A DNA stretch of 64,000 nucleotides from Tepidimonas ignava (GCF_004342625.1 NZ_SMAH01000003.1:1-64000); one strand, 5' to 3'; positions 17,609 to 26,782 are shown, counted from the stretch's first letter. A program made the numbers and translations. The notes: a model not told the origin generated them from the sequence alone.

Positions 17609-18421
17609 ATGACGTCGTTGAGCATTGTCGTGCGCCGCGCAGCGCTTGCGATCCTGGGGGGCACGCTCGCGCTTGTGGCTCAAGCCGCCATCCCATCATC
17701 ACCGCGCCTGCAGCGCATTGCTGACAGCGGGCAGTTGCGGGTGTGCATCTGGCCGGATTACTACGGTGTTTCATACCGCAACCCGCGCTCGCTGGAGCTG
17801 TCGGGCATCGACATCGACAACGCACGCCACGTGGCGCGCGCCCTCGGGGTGCAGCCAGTGTTCGTCGACAGCTCGTTTGCACGCCTGATCGACGACCTGC
17901 ACAGCGACCGCTGCGATGTGGCCATGTTCGCCATTGGCATCACCCCGCAGCGGCAGGGCAAACTCGCGTTCACGCAGCCCCATTTGATCAGCGACGTGTA
18001 CGCCATCACCACCAAGGCCAACCCGCGCATCCAGCGTTGGGACGACATCGACAAGCCTGGGGTGGTGGTCGTCGTGGCCAAGGGCACGCTGCACGAGCCG
18101 CTGATGCGCGAGCGTTTGCGGGCTGCGGAACTGCGGGTGGTGGACACCCCCGCCGCACGCGAACAGGAAGTCTTGTCAGGCCGCGCCGACGTGTTCATGA
18201 CCGACTACCCGTTTGGCCGCCGCATGCTGGACCTCAACGACTGGGCACGTTTGATCGTCCCTCCCAGCCCCTACCATTTGACCCCGTATGCCTGGGCCAT
18301 GAAACCGGACGATGACGTGTTTCGTGCGCGCATCGACCAGATTCTGGCGGAGATGAAGGCCAGCGGCCTGTTGCGCAGCCATGCCAAGCGCCACGGACTC
18401 GAGCCCATCGTGGCCCCCTGA
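17609..18421 (+). CDS. Periplasmic amino-acid-type solute-binding protein
   Basis: A 270-residue family-3 extracellular solute-binding protein. Residues 1-27 form a signal peptide (hydrophobic ILGGTLALVAQAA). The mature part begins RLQRIADSGQLRVCI and keeps ligand-contact features of amino-acid-binding members: R in ITPQRQGK and D in SGRADVFMTDYPF. The ATG at 17609 is preferred to an upstream in-frame start at 17579 because it places the signal at the N-terminus. No ABC permease or ATPase is adjacent. Instead its 3' end overlaps the c-di-GMP enzyme gene by 41 bp, which suggests it presents a ligand to that sensor rather than serving transport. Confidence 0.85.
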   Translation: MTSLSIVVRRAALAILGGTLALVAQAAIPSSPRLQRIADSGQLRVCIWPDYYGVSYRNPRSLELSGIDIDNARHVARALGVQPVFVDSSFARLIDDLHSDRCDVAMFAIGITPQRQGKLAFTQPHLISDVYAITTKANPRIQRWDDIDKPGVVVVVAKGTLHEPLMRERLRAAELRVVDTPAAREQEVLSGRADVFMTDYPFGRRMLDLNDWARLIVPPSPYHLTPYAWAMKPDDDVFRARIDQILAEMKASGLLRSHAKRHGLEPIVAP

Positions 18422-21400
18422 ACCTGCGCCAGGGTCGCCACGGCGGCATGCGTCGGTGCGCCGCTGGGCCGCGACCAGCGCATGGCTCGTGGCCGGGCTG
18501 GCGGCGCTGTCGGTGGGGGCCACCGGGTACGTGTTGTGGACCCAACGCCACGACGCGCTCGAACGTGCCCACCACACCGTGGCGCTGCACGCCGCGGCAC
18601 TGGAAGACACCCTGACCCAAACGCTGCATGTGGTGGAGCTGACCGCCCGAACCCAGGCCGCCGATGGGCCGCCCGCACAACCCGCGGCCGACGTCTTGCT
18701 GGCCGCTATCCGGCCACTGCCCTTCGTGCGCTCGCTGTCGCTCACCGACGCCACTGGACGGGTGTTGGTCAGCTCCAACCCACGCAACGTCGGTCTGCGC
18801 ATCGATCTGGAAGCTCTGTATCCGGTCGGCCATCCCGAAGCCGACGTGGTACGCATCGGCAGCCCAGTGCAAGCACGCGACTGGAGCGACCGTGGTGTCC
18901 CCGCACCCGATGGGGTGGCACCCGTCCCAACCTTCGTGCCACTCGGCCTACCCCTAATCCAAGGTGAGCAGCTGCGCTGGATCGTCGTGGCGCTCAACCC
19001 GGACCATTTCACCGCGCAGGCGCAGCGCCTGTTCGGCCCCGGAACGCTGCAGGCGATGTGGCTGCGTTACGACGGCGCGCCGTTGTGGAGCACATCGACC
19101 GCGGGCACGGCAGGCGGCCTACCCGCCGAGGCACTGACCACGCTGGTGGGGTGGACCCACCAAACCATCGCCGACACGCGTACGCTGGCATCTGAGCACG
19201 TTCATGAGGCCCTGATCCTAGGCCACCGCACCTCAGCTCGCTACGCGGCCACGGTGGTGGTGTGGCAGCCCGAATCGGCGGCGTTGCAAGGCTGGCACAG
19301 GCAGGCCCGCTACGCGGTGTGGATGCTGGTGCCGTTGCTGGCCGCCCTGGTGGCGCTGGGGACTTTGTTGTGGCGTCGCGGCGTGGCGCTGGCGCGGCAG
19401 CAGCGGCAACTGCAGCTGGCCGCCAGCGTGTTCCACCACGCGCAGGAGGCCATCGTCATCACCGACCCCCACGGCACGATCGTGGATGCCAACGAGGCCT
19501 TCACCGCCATCACCGGCTACGACCGGCAGGAGGTGCTGGGCCGCAACACCCGCCTGCTCAGCTCCGGCCGCCAAGACCGTGCGTTTTACCAAGCCATGTG
19601 GGCCGAACTCATCGCCCACGGGCGCTGGAGCGGCGAAATCTGGAACCGGCGCAAAAACGGCGAGGTGTACGCTGAGCTGCTGACCATCAGTGCCGTGCGC
19701 GACGCCCAGGGGCGCGTGCAGCACTACGTCGGGATGTTTTCCGACATCACGCGCCTGAAGGAGCACGAGCAGGCGCTGCAGCGCATCGCGCACTACGACG
19801 CCTTGACCGGCCTGCCCAACCGCGTGCTGCTGCACGACCGGCTGCGCCAGGCCATGGCCCGCACACGCCGCAGCCAGCGCAAGCTGGCTGTGGTGTTTCT
19901 GGATCTGGACGGCTTCAAAGGCATCAACGATCGGCACGGCCACGCCGTGGGTGACCAACTGCTGGTGCAACTGGCGCAGCGCATGCAGCAGGCGCTGCGC
20001 GGCGGCGACACCCTGGGGCGCCTGGGGGGCGACGAGTTCGTGGCCGTGCTGCAGGACCTGGACGACCACACCGCCAGCATCCCGGTGTTGCAGCGGCTGC
20101 TGCTGGCCGCGGCCACGCCCGTTGTTGTCGATGGGCACACGCTGCAGGTCACGGCCAGTCTCGGGCTGGCGTTTTACCCGCAGCACAGCGACGTCGATGC
20201 CGACCAACTGCTGCGCCAAGCCGACCAGGCCATGTACCAGGCCAAGCTCAGCGGCAAAAACCGCTACCACGTGTTCGACGCCGAGCACGACGCCCATCTG
20301 CGCAGCCGCCACGAAATGCTGGAGGCTATCCGGCAAGCCCTGCACGAGGGGCAATTCGTGCTGCACTACCAGCCCAAGGTCAACATGCGCGACGGCACAG
20401 TCCTGGGCTTCGAGGCGCTGCTGCGCTGGCAGCACCCGCAACGCGGGCTGCTGGGCCCCGCGGCGTTTTTGCGCACCGTCGAGGAGCATCCGCTCGGGCT
20501 GGAGCTGGGCCGCTGGGTGCTGGCCGAGGCGGTGCGCCAAGTGGCGCACTGGAAGACGCAGGGCCTGCACACGCGCGTCAGCGTCAACCTGGACGCGCAG
20601 CAGCTGCAGGACCACACCCTGGTGCACGACCTTGAGCGGGTGTTGGCCGACCACCCCACCGTGCAGCCGCAGGACCTGTGCCTGGAAGTGCTGGAAACCA
20701 CGGCTGTTAGCGACATTCAAGCGGTGGTCGAGGTCATCGACGCCTGCCAGCGGCGGGGGGTGACGTTCGCGCTGGACGACTTCGGCACCGGGTACTCCTC
20801 GTTGGCCTACCTGCGCCAATTGCCAGCCCAGGAACTCAAGATCGACCAAAGTTTTGTGCGCGACATGCTGGAAGACCCAAGCGACCTGGCCATCCTGCAA
20901 GGCGTGTTGGCCTTGGCGTGGGCGTTCCAGCGCGACGTGGTGGCCGAAGGCGTGGAGACGGTCGAGCACGGCGCGATGCTGCTGCGCCTGGGCTGCGAAT
21001 GGGGCCAGGGCTGGGCCATCGCGCGCCCGATGCCCGCCGACGAAGTACCGGCTTGGTGCGCCCGCTGGCGCCCCCCTGCGGCATGGACCCAAGTGGGCCG
21101 CCTGGCCACGGACGAGGTGCCGGTGGTGTTCGCGATGGCCCACCACCGCCAGTGGATGCGCGCCATCCTCGCCTACCTGGACGGACGGCTCAACACCGCG
21201 CCGGAGCTCGACGCCGCACGTTGCACGTTCGGGCATTGGCTGGACCACCTGCCCGCCCACCACGCGTGGCGAGGCGACGGCCGGCTGGCCCACATTCAAG
21301 GTTTGCACCAGCAGGTGCACGACGACGCGGCGCGGCTGGTGGCGCTGGCGCGCGCAGGCACCACACCAATGGCCGACCACCCCGACCGGCAGGCCTTGCA

Positions 21401-21509
21401 AGCGGCCAGCGACGCGCTGATCGAGGCCCTGCTGCAGCTCACACAGCACCCGGTGGCACCTGCACCGCACCAGGCGCATCCCGCGCCACCGCCGCCAACC
21501 ACGCCTTGA
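18381..21509 (+). CDS. Membrane PAS-GGDEF-EAL-CZB c-di-GMP enzyme
   Basis: A 1042-residue bifunctional c-di-GMP protein. A membrane helix at about 34-54 and another at about 311-332 flank a periplasmic sensor region of about 255 residues. Then come PAS (about 343-465), GGDEF and EAL domains and a C-terminal CZB domain. The diguanylate cyclase motif is intact (G549-G-D-E-F553) with an inhibitory site R540-x-x-D543. The phosphodiesterase motif E678-A-L680, DDFGTGYSS, EGVE and the QG pair near WGQGWA are also present. The zinc-binding CZB shows H922-x-x-W925 and C948-T-F-G-H-W with later histidines. Both activities may be possible; which dominates cannot be read from sequence. A GTG at 18456 is an alternative start. 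The 3' end overlaps the convergent LysR gene by 71 bp. Confidence 0.92.
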   Translation: MPSATDSSPSWPPEPAPGSPRRHASVRRWAATSAWLVAGLAALSVGATGYVLWTQRHDALERAHHTVALHAAALEDTLTQTLHVVELTARTQAADGPPAQPAADVLLAAIRPLPFVRSLSLTDATGRVLVSSNPRNVGLRIDLEALYPVGHPEADVVRIGSPVQARDWSDRGVPAPDGVAPVPTFVPLGLPLIQGEQLRWIVVALNPDHFTAQAQRLFGPGTLQAMWLRYDGAPLWSTSTAGTAGGLPAEALTTLVGWTHQTIADTRTLASEHVHEALILGHRTSARYAATVVVWQPESAALQGWHRQARYAVWMLVPLLAALVALGTLLWRRGVALARQQRQLQLAASVFHHAQEAIVITDPHGTIVDANEAFTAITGYDRQEVLGRNTRLLSSGRQDRAFYQAMWAELIAHGRWSGEIWNRRKNGEVYAELLTISAVRDAQGRVQHYVGMFSDITRLKEHEQALQRIAHYDALTGLPNRVLLHDRLRQAMARTRRSQRKLAVVFLDLDGFKGINDRHGHAVGDQLLVQLAQRMQQALRGGDTLGRLGGDEFVAVLQDLDDHTASIPVLQRLLLAAATPVVVDGHTLQVTASLGLAFYPQHSDVDADQLLRQADQAMYQAKLSGKNRYHVFDAEHDAHLRSRHEMLEAIRQALHEGQFVLHYQPKVNMRDGTVLGFEALLRWQHPQRGLLGPAAFLRTVEEHPLGLELGRWVLAEAVRQVAHWKTQGLHTRVSVNLDAQQLQDHTLVHDLERVLADHPTVQPQDLCLEVLETTAVSDIQAVVEVIDACQRRGVTFALDDFGTGYSSLAYLRQLPAQELKIDQSFVRDMLEDPSDLAILQGVLALAWAFQRDVVAEGVETVEHGAMLLRLGCEWGQGWAIARPMPADEVPAWCARWRPPAAWTQVGRLATDEVPVVFAMAHHRQWMRAILAYLDGRLNTAPELDAARCTFGHWLDHLPAHHAWRGDGRLAHIQGLHQQVHDDAARLVALARAGTTPMADHPDRQALQAASDALIEALLQLTQHPVAPAPHQAHPAPPPPTTP

Positions 21510-22371
21510 ACACCGTCAGCGCCGCGCGCTCGGGGCCTTGGGGCTGCACCAGGTAGTAGGCCCGCCGTGCCTGCAGCGGCCGCGGGCAGGCCACCACCAG
21601 CGCGCCGCTGCTGAGTTCCTGCTGCACCAGCAGCGTGGGCATCAGCGCCACGCCCAGGCCAGCGATCGCGGCAGCCACCTGCATCGAAAACAGCTCGTAG
21701 CGCGGTCCGGCCATCGCGCGCGGCGCCTGCACACCCTGGGCCTCGAACCAGTCGCGCCACGCCTCGGGGCGGGTCGATTGCTGCAGCAGCGGCAGCTGCA
21801 CGAGCCCTTGGGGCGTCACCGGCTGCCGCTGGGGCAGCAAGCGCGGGCTGCACACCGGCAACACGTCTTCGTCCATCAAGTGGGTGGCGGTCGTCCCCGC
21901 CCACTGCTGCACCTGCTGCGGGGTGCCCGCCCACAGCGCGGCGTCGATGCCGGTGTCGGTGAACATGAACGGACGGGTGCACGTTTCCAGGTGGATCTGC
22001 AGCTGCGGATGCCGGGCGGCCAGCCGCGGCAGGCGAGGAATCAGCCAACGGGTGGCGAAGGTCGGCACCGCGGCCAGCGTGAGGCTGTCGCCCACACCGC
22101 CACGGCCCATCACGTCCGCGGTGTCGCGCTCCAGCGCGTCCAGGCGCTGGCGCACCTGCCGCGCGTAGTCGGCCCCGGCGGGGGTCAGCACCATGCCGTG
22201 ACGCGTGCGCCGAAACAAGGGCACGCCCAAAAAGTCCTCCAGCGCCGCCACCTGACGCGACACCGCGCCCTGCGTCAGCGCCAACTCCTGCGCGGCGCGG
22301 GTGAAGCTTTGGTGGCGGGCGGCGGCCTCGAAGCACTGCAAGGCTTGCAAGGTGGGCAGACGGCGACGCAT
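21439..22371 (-). CDS. LysR-family regulator (GcvA/GcdR-like)
   Basis: A 310-residue LysR-type regulator with an N-terminal winged helix (about residues 5-64: LQCFEAAARHQSFTRAAQELALTQ) and a periplasmic-binding-protein-like effector domain. It is divergent from gcdH and a CaiB-type CoA-transferase, so it probably controls glutarate use, with glutarate or glutaryl-CoA as effector (inference). A T-N11-A dyad lies 15 bp upstream of its start. Its 3' end runs 71 bp into the convergent GGDEF-EAL gene. Confidence 0.9.
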   Translation of the reverse strand: MRRRLPTLQALQCFEAAARHQSFTRAAQELALTQGAVSRQVAALEDFLGVPLFRRTRHGMVLTPAGADYARQVRQRLDALERDTADVMGRGGVGDSLTLAAVPTFATRWLIPRLPRLAARHPQLQIHLETCTRPFMFTDTGIDAALWAGTPQQVQQWAGTTATHLMDEDVLPVCSPRLLPQRQPVTPQGLVQLPLLQQSTRPEAWRDWFEAQGVQAPRAMAGPRYELFSMQVAAAIAGLGVALMPTLLVQQELSSGALVVACPRPLQARRAYYLVQPQGPERAALTVFKAWLAAVARDAPGAVQVPPGAV

Positions 22372-22490
22372 GGGGCGCTCCTTTTATGCGTACGGATCAT
22401 ATCTAAGCGCGCATTTTTCGTTTGCCCAACCCTCACCTGCAGGGGTAGCATCGACACCGTCTTTTAACTTAACCTGCACATCACGCAGCC
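22372..22490. promoter_or_regulatory. Divergent lysR/gcdH control region
   Basis: This stretch is more AT-rich than its surroundings. ATG (22386-22388) and CAT (22398-22400) form a dyad containing T-N11-A, the hallmark of LysR-type binding sites. No strong sigma-70 elements were found for gcdH. Confidence 0.45.
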
Positions 22491-23678
22491 ATGAGCATCA
22501 CCCGCACCACCTTCGACTGGGCCGACCCGTTTTTCCTCGACGACCAACTGAGCGCCGACGAGCGCGCGGTGCGCGATGCCGCGCGCGCGTACTGCCAGGG
22601 CAAGCTGGCGCCGCGCGTGCAACAGGCGTTCCGCCACGAGCAGACCGACCGCGCCATCTTCCGCGAGATGGGCGAGCTGGGGCTGTTGGGTCCCACGATC
22701 CCCGAGACGTACGGTGGCGCCGGTCTCAACTACGTCAGCTACGGCCTGATTGCGCGCGAGGTCGAGCGCATCGACAGCGGCTACCGCAGCATGATGAGCG
22801 TGCAGTCGTCGCTGGTGATGGTGCCGATTTACGAGTTCGGCACCGAAGCACAAAAGCAAAAGTACCTGCCCAAGCTGGCCAGCGGCGAGTGGGTGGGCTG
22901 CTTTGGCTTGACCGAGCCCAACCACGGCTCGGATCCGGGCAGCATGGTCACGCGCGCGCGCAAAGTGGCCGGAGGCTGGCGCTTGAGCGGCGCCAAGATG
23001 TGGATCACCAACAGCCCGATCGCCGATGTGTTCGTCGTCTGGGCCAAGGACGATGAGGGGCAGATCCGCGGCTTCGTGCTGGAAAAGGGCTGGCCGGGCC
23101 TGTCCGCCCCTGCCATCCACGGCAAGGTGGGGCTGCGCACCTCGATCACCGGTGAAATCGTGCTGGACGACGTGTTTTGCCCCGACGACAACGTCTTCCC
23201 CGAGGTGCGCGGCCTCAAAGGGCCGTTCACCTGCCTCAACAGCGCGCGCTACGGCATCGCCTGGGGGGCGCTGGGGGCGGCCGAAGACTGCTACCAGCGC
23301 GCGCGCCAGTACGTGCTGGACCGCCAGCAGTTCGGCCGGCCGCTGGCAGCGAACCAGTTGATCCAGAAAAAGCTGGCCGACATGCTGACCGAAATCGGCA
23401 TTGGGCTGCAGGCCTGCCTGCGGCTGGGGCGGCTCAAGGACGAGGGCAAAGCACCGGTGGAGCTGACCAGCGTGTGCAAGCGCAACTCGTGCGGCAAGGC
23501 GCTGGACATCGCCCGTATGGCGCGCGACATGATGGGGGGCAACGGCATCAGCGACGAGTACGGCGTGGCGCGCCACCTGGTCAACCTGGAGGTCGTCAAC
23601 ACCTACGAAGGCACGCACGACATCCACGCGCTGATTCTGGGCCGCGCCATCACCGGCATCGCGGCGTTTGCCAACTGA
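22491..23678 (+). CDS. gcdH: Glutaryl-CoA dehydrogenase
   Basis: FAD-dependent acyl-CoA dehydrogenase that oxidises and decarboxylates glutaryl-CoA to crotonyl-CoA. The 395-residue length is typical. The catalytic base is the Glu of [10 protein letters not shown] near the C-terminus. The N-terminal [10 protein letters not shown], the [15 protein letters not shown] flavin loop and [18 protein letters not shown] are strongly GcdH-like. The following CoA-transferase gene starts 8 bp after the stop, forming a two-gene operon under the divergent LysR regulator. Confidence 0.96.
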   Translation: MSITRTTFDWADPFFLDDQLSADERAVRDAARAYCQGKLAPRVQQAFRHEQTDRAIFREMGELGLLGPTIPETYGGAGLNYVSYGLIAREVERIDSGYRSMMSVQSSLVMVPIYEFGTEAQKQKYLPKLASGEWVGCFGLTEPNHGSDPGSMVTRARKVAGGWRLSGAKMWITNSPIADVFVVWAKDDEGQIRGFVLEKGWPGLSAPAIHGKVGLRTSITGEIVLDDVFCPDDNVFPEVRGLKGPFTCLNSARYGIAWGALGAAEDCYQRARQYVLDRQQFGRPLAANQLIQKKLADMLTEIGIGLQACLRLGRLKDEGKAPVELTSVCKRNSCGKALDIARMARDMMGGNGISDEYGVARHLVNLEVVNTYEGTHDIHALILGRAITGIAAFAN

Positions 23679-23685
23679 GCGCACC

Positions 23686-24867
23686 ATGCAACCCACCACC
23701 ACGCCGCCGCGCCCCCTGGCTGGGGTGCGCGTGCTGGACCTTTCACGCGTGCTGGCCGGCCCCTGGGCCAGCCAGATCCTGGCCGACTACGGCGCCGACG
23801 TGCTCAAAGTGGAACGCCCCGGCGCCGGCGACGACACCCGTGCCTGGGGCCCGCCCTGGTGGGGCGAAGGGCCCGCGCGCCAGTCGGCCTATTTCATCTG
23901 CGCCAACCGCGGCAAACGCTCGGTGGCCATCGACATCACCCAGCCCGAGGGCATCGCGCAGGTGCGCGCACTGGCGGCGCAGGCCGACGTGCTGCTGGAA
24001 AACTACAAAGTCGGCCAACTGGCCAAATACGGGCTGGACGCCGCCAGCCTCACCGCCCTCAACCCGCGGCTGGTGTACTGCTCGATCACCGGCTACGGTC
24101 AGCACGGTCCGCTGGCGCACAAGGCCGGCTACGACTTTGCCATCCAGGCCGAGGGGGGCTTGATGAGCATCACCGGCCAGCCCGACGGCGAGCCCCTCAA
24201 GGTGGGGGTGGCGGTGGTCGACGTGATGACCGGCCTGTACGCCACCACCGCGATCTTGGCGGCGCTGCACGAGCGCCAACACACCGGGCGCGGGCGCGTG
24301 CTGGACGTGGCGCTGTTCGACGTGCAGGTGGCGATGCTGGCCAACCAGGCCGCCAACCAGTTGGTCGGCGGTGTGACGCCGCGGCGCCTGGGCAACGCGC
24401 ACCCCAACATCGTGCCGTACCAGGCGTTTGCCACCGCGGACGGCCACCTGGTGCTGGCGGTGGGCAACGACGCCCAGTTTGCCCGCTTTTGCGAGGTGGC
24501 CGGCCACCCCGAGCTGGCGCAGGATCCCCGCTTTGCCACCAACCCGGCGCGCGTACAGCATCGCGACGAACTGGTACCCCGCATCGCGCAGTGGCTGCGC
24601 ACGCGCAGCAGCGCCGCCTGGGCCGAGGCGCTGGACGCCGTGGGTGTGCCCTGCGCCCCCATCCATGACATTGCGCAGGTCATGGCCCACCCCCACACCC
24701 GCGCGCGTGGCCTGGTGCTGGAGGGCACGGCGCAGCAACCACCGATGGTGGCGCACCCGGTGTGCTTCGATGGCCAGCGCCCTCGCTCCCCGCTGCCCCC
24801 CCCACCGTTGGGCAACGCCACGCCAGCGTGGATGCACCAGCGCCCAGCGCCGCGGGCGGAGGATTGA
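23686..24867 (+). CDS. CaiB/BaiF-type CoA-transferase (glutarate-active)
   Basis: Family III CoA-transferase of 393 residues. LAGVRVLDLSRVLAGPWASQ is the N-terminal signature, followed by LADYGADVLKVERPG. The catalytic Asp is expected in the GYDFAIQAEGG region that follows HGPLAHKAG. Next to gcdH it most likely activates glutarate to glutaryl-CoA using succinyl-CoA, like mammalian SUGCT; that substrate is inferred from context. The ATG at 23686 is preferred over an in-frame ATG at 23668 that lies inside gcdH. Confidence 0.88.
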   Translation: MQPTTTPPRPLAGVRVLDLSRVLAGPWASQILADYGADVLKVERPGAGDDTRAWGPPWWGEGPARQSAYFICANRGKRSVAIDITQPEGIAQVRALAAQADVLLENYKVGQLAKYGLDAASLTALNPRLVYCSITGYGQHGPLAHKAGYDFAIQAEGGLMSITGQPDGEPLKVGVAVVDVMTGLYATTAILAALHERQHTGRGRVLDVALFDVQVAMLANQAANQLVGGVTPRRLGNAHPNIVPYQAFATADGHLVLAVGNDAQFARFCEVAGHPELAQDPRFATNPARVQHRDELVPRIAQWLRTRSSAAWAEALDAVGVPCAPIHDIAQVMAHPHTRARGLVLEGTAQQPPMVAHPVCFDGQRPRSPLPPPPLGNATPAWMHQRPAPRAED

Positions 24868-25080
24868 GCTGGCCGGGGTTGCCGTCTTGCTTCGACATCG
24901 CGATACGGTGTGCGCTACCGCTGACGGTGCGTGGCGACGCTGTACCGGTTGGTCTGACCCCACAGCTGGGGCGCGGGTTGTCACCTTGTGTACCGGCGTG
25001 GGCCATGCAGGCGCGCTACAGTTACCCCATCACGCTGCCGCGGGCGCGCACTGACGCGCCGTGACCGAAGGACCTGACCG
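24868..25080 (+). promoter_or_regulatory. gabD promoter with two TGTACCGG boxes
   Basis: Two direct copies of TGTACCGG occur at 24941-24948 and 24989-24996, spaced 48 bp start to start. A TACAGT at 25017-25022 is the likely -10, so the second box overlaps the expected -35 position. The same box forms a dyad in the mocR/gabT promoter. AAGGA at 25068-25072 is the ribosome-binding site. No other gene is visible in these 213 bp. Confidence 0.5.
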
Positions 25081-26559
25081 ATGGACATGAAAACCTCCCC
25101 GCTGTCGCTGTTGAAGGACCCGACGCTGCTCAAAACCGACGCGCTCATCGATGGGCGCTGGGTTGCGGGTGAAGCGCGCTTCGATGTCATCGACCCCGCC
25201 ACCGGCGCCAAACTGGCCGACGTCGCCTGCCTGGGCCCGGCGGACGCCGAAGCGGCCATCGCCGCCGCCAACGCCGCCTGGCCGGCCTGGCGCAACAAGA
25301 CCGCCAAAGAGCGCGCCAACATCCTGCGGCGTTGGTACGAGCTGCTGATGGCGCACCAGGACGACCTGGGCCGCCTGATGACCGCCGAGCAAGGCAAGCC
25401 GCTGCCCGAGGCCAAAGGCGAGGTGGCCTACGGCGCCAGCTTTGTCGAGTGGTTTGCCGAGGAGGCCAAGCGCGTCAACGGCGAGACGTTGCCCACGTTC
25501 GACAACAACCGCCGGCTGCTGGTGCTCAAGCAGCCCATCGGGGTGTGCGCGGCCATCACGCCCTGGAACTTCCCGCTGGCGATGATCACACGCAAGGTTG
25601 CCCCGGCGCTGGCGGCAGGCTGCACGGTGGTCATCAAGCCGGCCGAGCAAACGCCACTGACCGCGCTGGCGGCGGCCGAGCTGGCGCTGCGTGCGGGCAT
25701 TCCGGCGGGGGTGCTGAACGTGCTCACCAGCGACGGCCCGGGCAGCGTGGCCATCGGCCAAGTGCTGTGCGCCAGCCCCGTGGTGCGGCACCTGAGCTTC
25801 ACCGGCTCCACCGAGGTGGGCCGCATCCTGATGGCGCAAAGCGCGCCGACGATCAAAAAACTGTCGCTGGAGCTGGGCGGCAACGCGCCCTTCATCGTCT
25901 TCGACGATGCCGACATCGACAGCGCCGTCGAGGGTGCGTTTGCCAGCAAATACCGCAACGCCGGCCAGACCTGCGTGTGCTCCAACCGCATCTACGTGCA
26001 AGAGGGGGTGTACGAAGCGTTCGTGCACAAGTTCGCCGCCAAGGTGGCCACGGCCAAGGTGGGCAACGGCTTCGAGGAGGGCGTCAACCAGGGCCCGCTG
26101 ATCGAAGAGGCCGCGGTGGAGAAGGTCCAACGCCACGTCGATGACGCGCTGGCCAAGGGGGCGCGGTTGCTGACCGGCGGCCAACGGCTCGGGGGGCTGT
26201 TTTACGCCCCCACGGTGGTGGCCGACGCCACGCCCGAGATGCTGTGCGCGCGCGAGGAGACGTTCGGACCGTTTGCGCCGGTGTTCAAGTTCCGCACCGA
26301 AGACGAGGTGGTGCGCATGGCCAACGACACCGAGTACGGCCTGGCGGGCTACTTTTACAGCCGCGACATCGGCCGCATTCTGCGTGTGGCCGAGGCGCTG
26401 GAGTACGGCATGGTCGGGGTCAACGTCGGCATCTTGGCCACCGAGCACGTGCCGTTCGGGGGTGTCAAGCAGTCTGGCCTGGGACGCGAAGGCTCGCACC
26501 ACGGCATCGACGAGTACGTCGAAATCAAATACGTGTGCATCGGCGACGTGCTCAAGTGA
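25081..26559 (+). CDS. gabD: Succinate/glutarate-semialdehyde dehydrogenase
   Basis: NAD(P)-dependent aldehyde dehydrogenase of 492 residues. It shows the Rossmann/cofactor segment ITPWNFPLAMITRKVAPALAAG, the catalytic Glu in LELGGNAPF and the catalytic Cys in NAGQTCVCSNR. A second Cys two residues after the catalytic one is usual for GabD. It oxidises succinate semialdehyde, or glutarate semialdehyde in the lysine route (DavD). The upstream TGTACCGG boxes tie it to the distant gabT/mocR locus. It has its own promoter and is followed by tRNA-Gly. Confidence 0.94.
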   Translation: MDMKTSPLSLLKDPTLLKTDALIDGRWVAGEARFDVIDPATGAKLADVACLGPADAEAAIAAANAAWPAWRNKTAKERANILRRWYELLMAHQDDLGRLMTAEQGKPLPEAKGEVAYGASFVEWFAEEAKRVNGETLPTFDNNRRLLVLKQPIGVCAAITPWNFPLAMITRKVAPALAAGCTVVIKPAEQTPLTALAAAELALRAGIPAGVLNVLTSDGPGSVAIGQVLCASPVVRHLSFTGSTEVGRILMAQSAPTIKKLSLELGGNAPFIVFDDADIDSAVEGAFASKYRNAGQTCVCSNRIYVQEGVYEAFVHKFAAKVATAKVGNGFEEGVNQGPLIEEAAVEKVQRHVDDALAKGARLLTGGQRLGGLFYAPTVVADATPEMLCAREETFGPFAPVFKFRTEDEVVRMANDTEYGLAGYFYSRDIGRILRVAEALEYGMVGVNVGILATEHVPFGGVKQSGLGREGSHHGIDEYVEIKYVCIGDVLK

Positions 26560-26603
26560 GCTGGCCGGGGCCGCCACCGCGCGCCGGTGCGGGCGGGTTG
26601 GGC

Positions 26604-26609
26604 TACAAT
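26604..26609 (+). promoter_or_regulatory. -10 element of tRNA-Gly
   Basis: TACAAT lies 14 bp upstream of the mature tRNA 5' end. Confidence 0.5.
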
Positions 26610-26623
26610 AGCGCCCAGCTTGA

Positions 26624-26697
26624 GCGGCTGTCGTTCAATGGTAGGACCTGAGCTTCCCAAGCTCAAGACGTGGGTTCGATTCCCATCAGCCGCTCCA
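26624..26697 (+). tRNA. tRNA-Gly (anticodon CCC)
   Basis: A 74-nt cloverleaf with encoded CCA. Acceptor arms GCGGCTG/CAGCCGC pair over 7 bp. The anticodon stem is TGAGC/GCTCA with loop TTCCCAA, giving CCC. The T arm is GTGGG-TTCGATT-CCCAT. Confidence 0.95.
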
Positions 26698-26706
26698 ACC
26701 CGATGC

Positions 26707-26730
26707 AAGCCCGCGCCCGCCGGGCTTTTT
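26707..26730 (+). terminator. Rho-independent terminator after tRNA-Gly
   Basis: AAGCCCG (26707-26713) pairs with CGGGCTT (26721-26727), and a run of five T ends at 26730. This is the clearest intrinsic terminator in the window. Confidence 0.85.
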
Positions 26731-26782
26731 GTTTGCGCCGACGTCCTGTCGGCGTGTCCCCGACGCGCAGGAACGCCACCCC

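Noticed and set aside
19233-21479. Minus-strand open frame across the GGDEF-EAL gene
   Set aside because: Shadow of the enzyme gene; no domain recognised.
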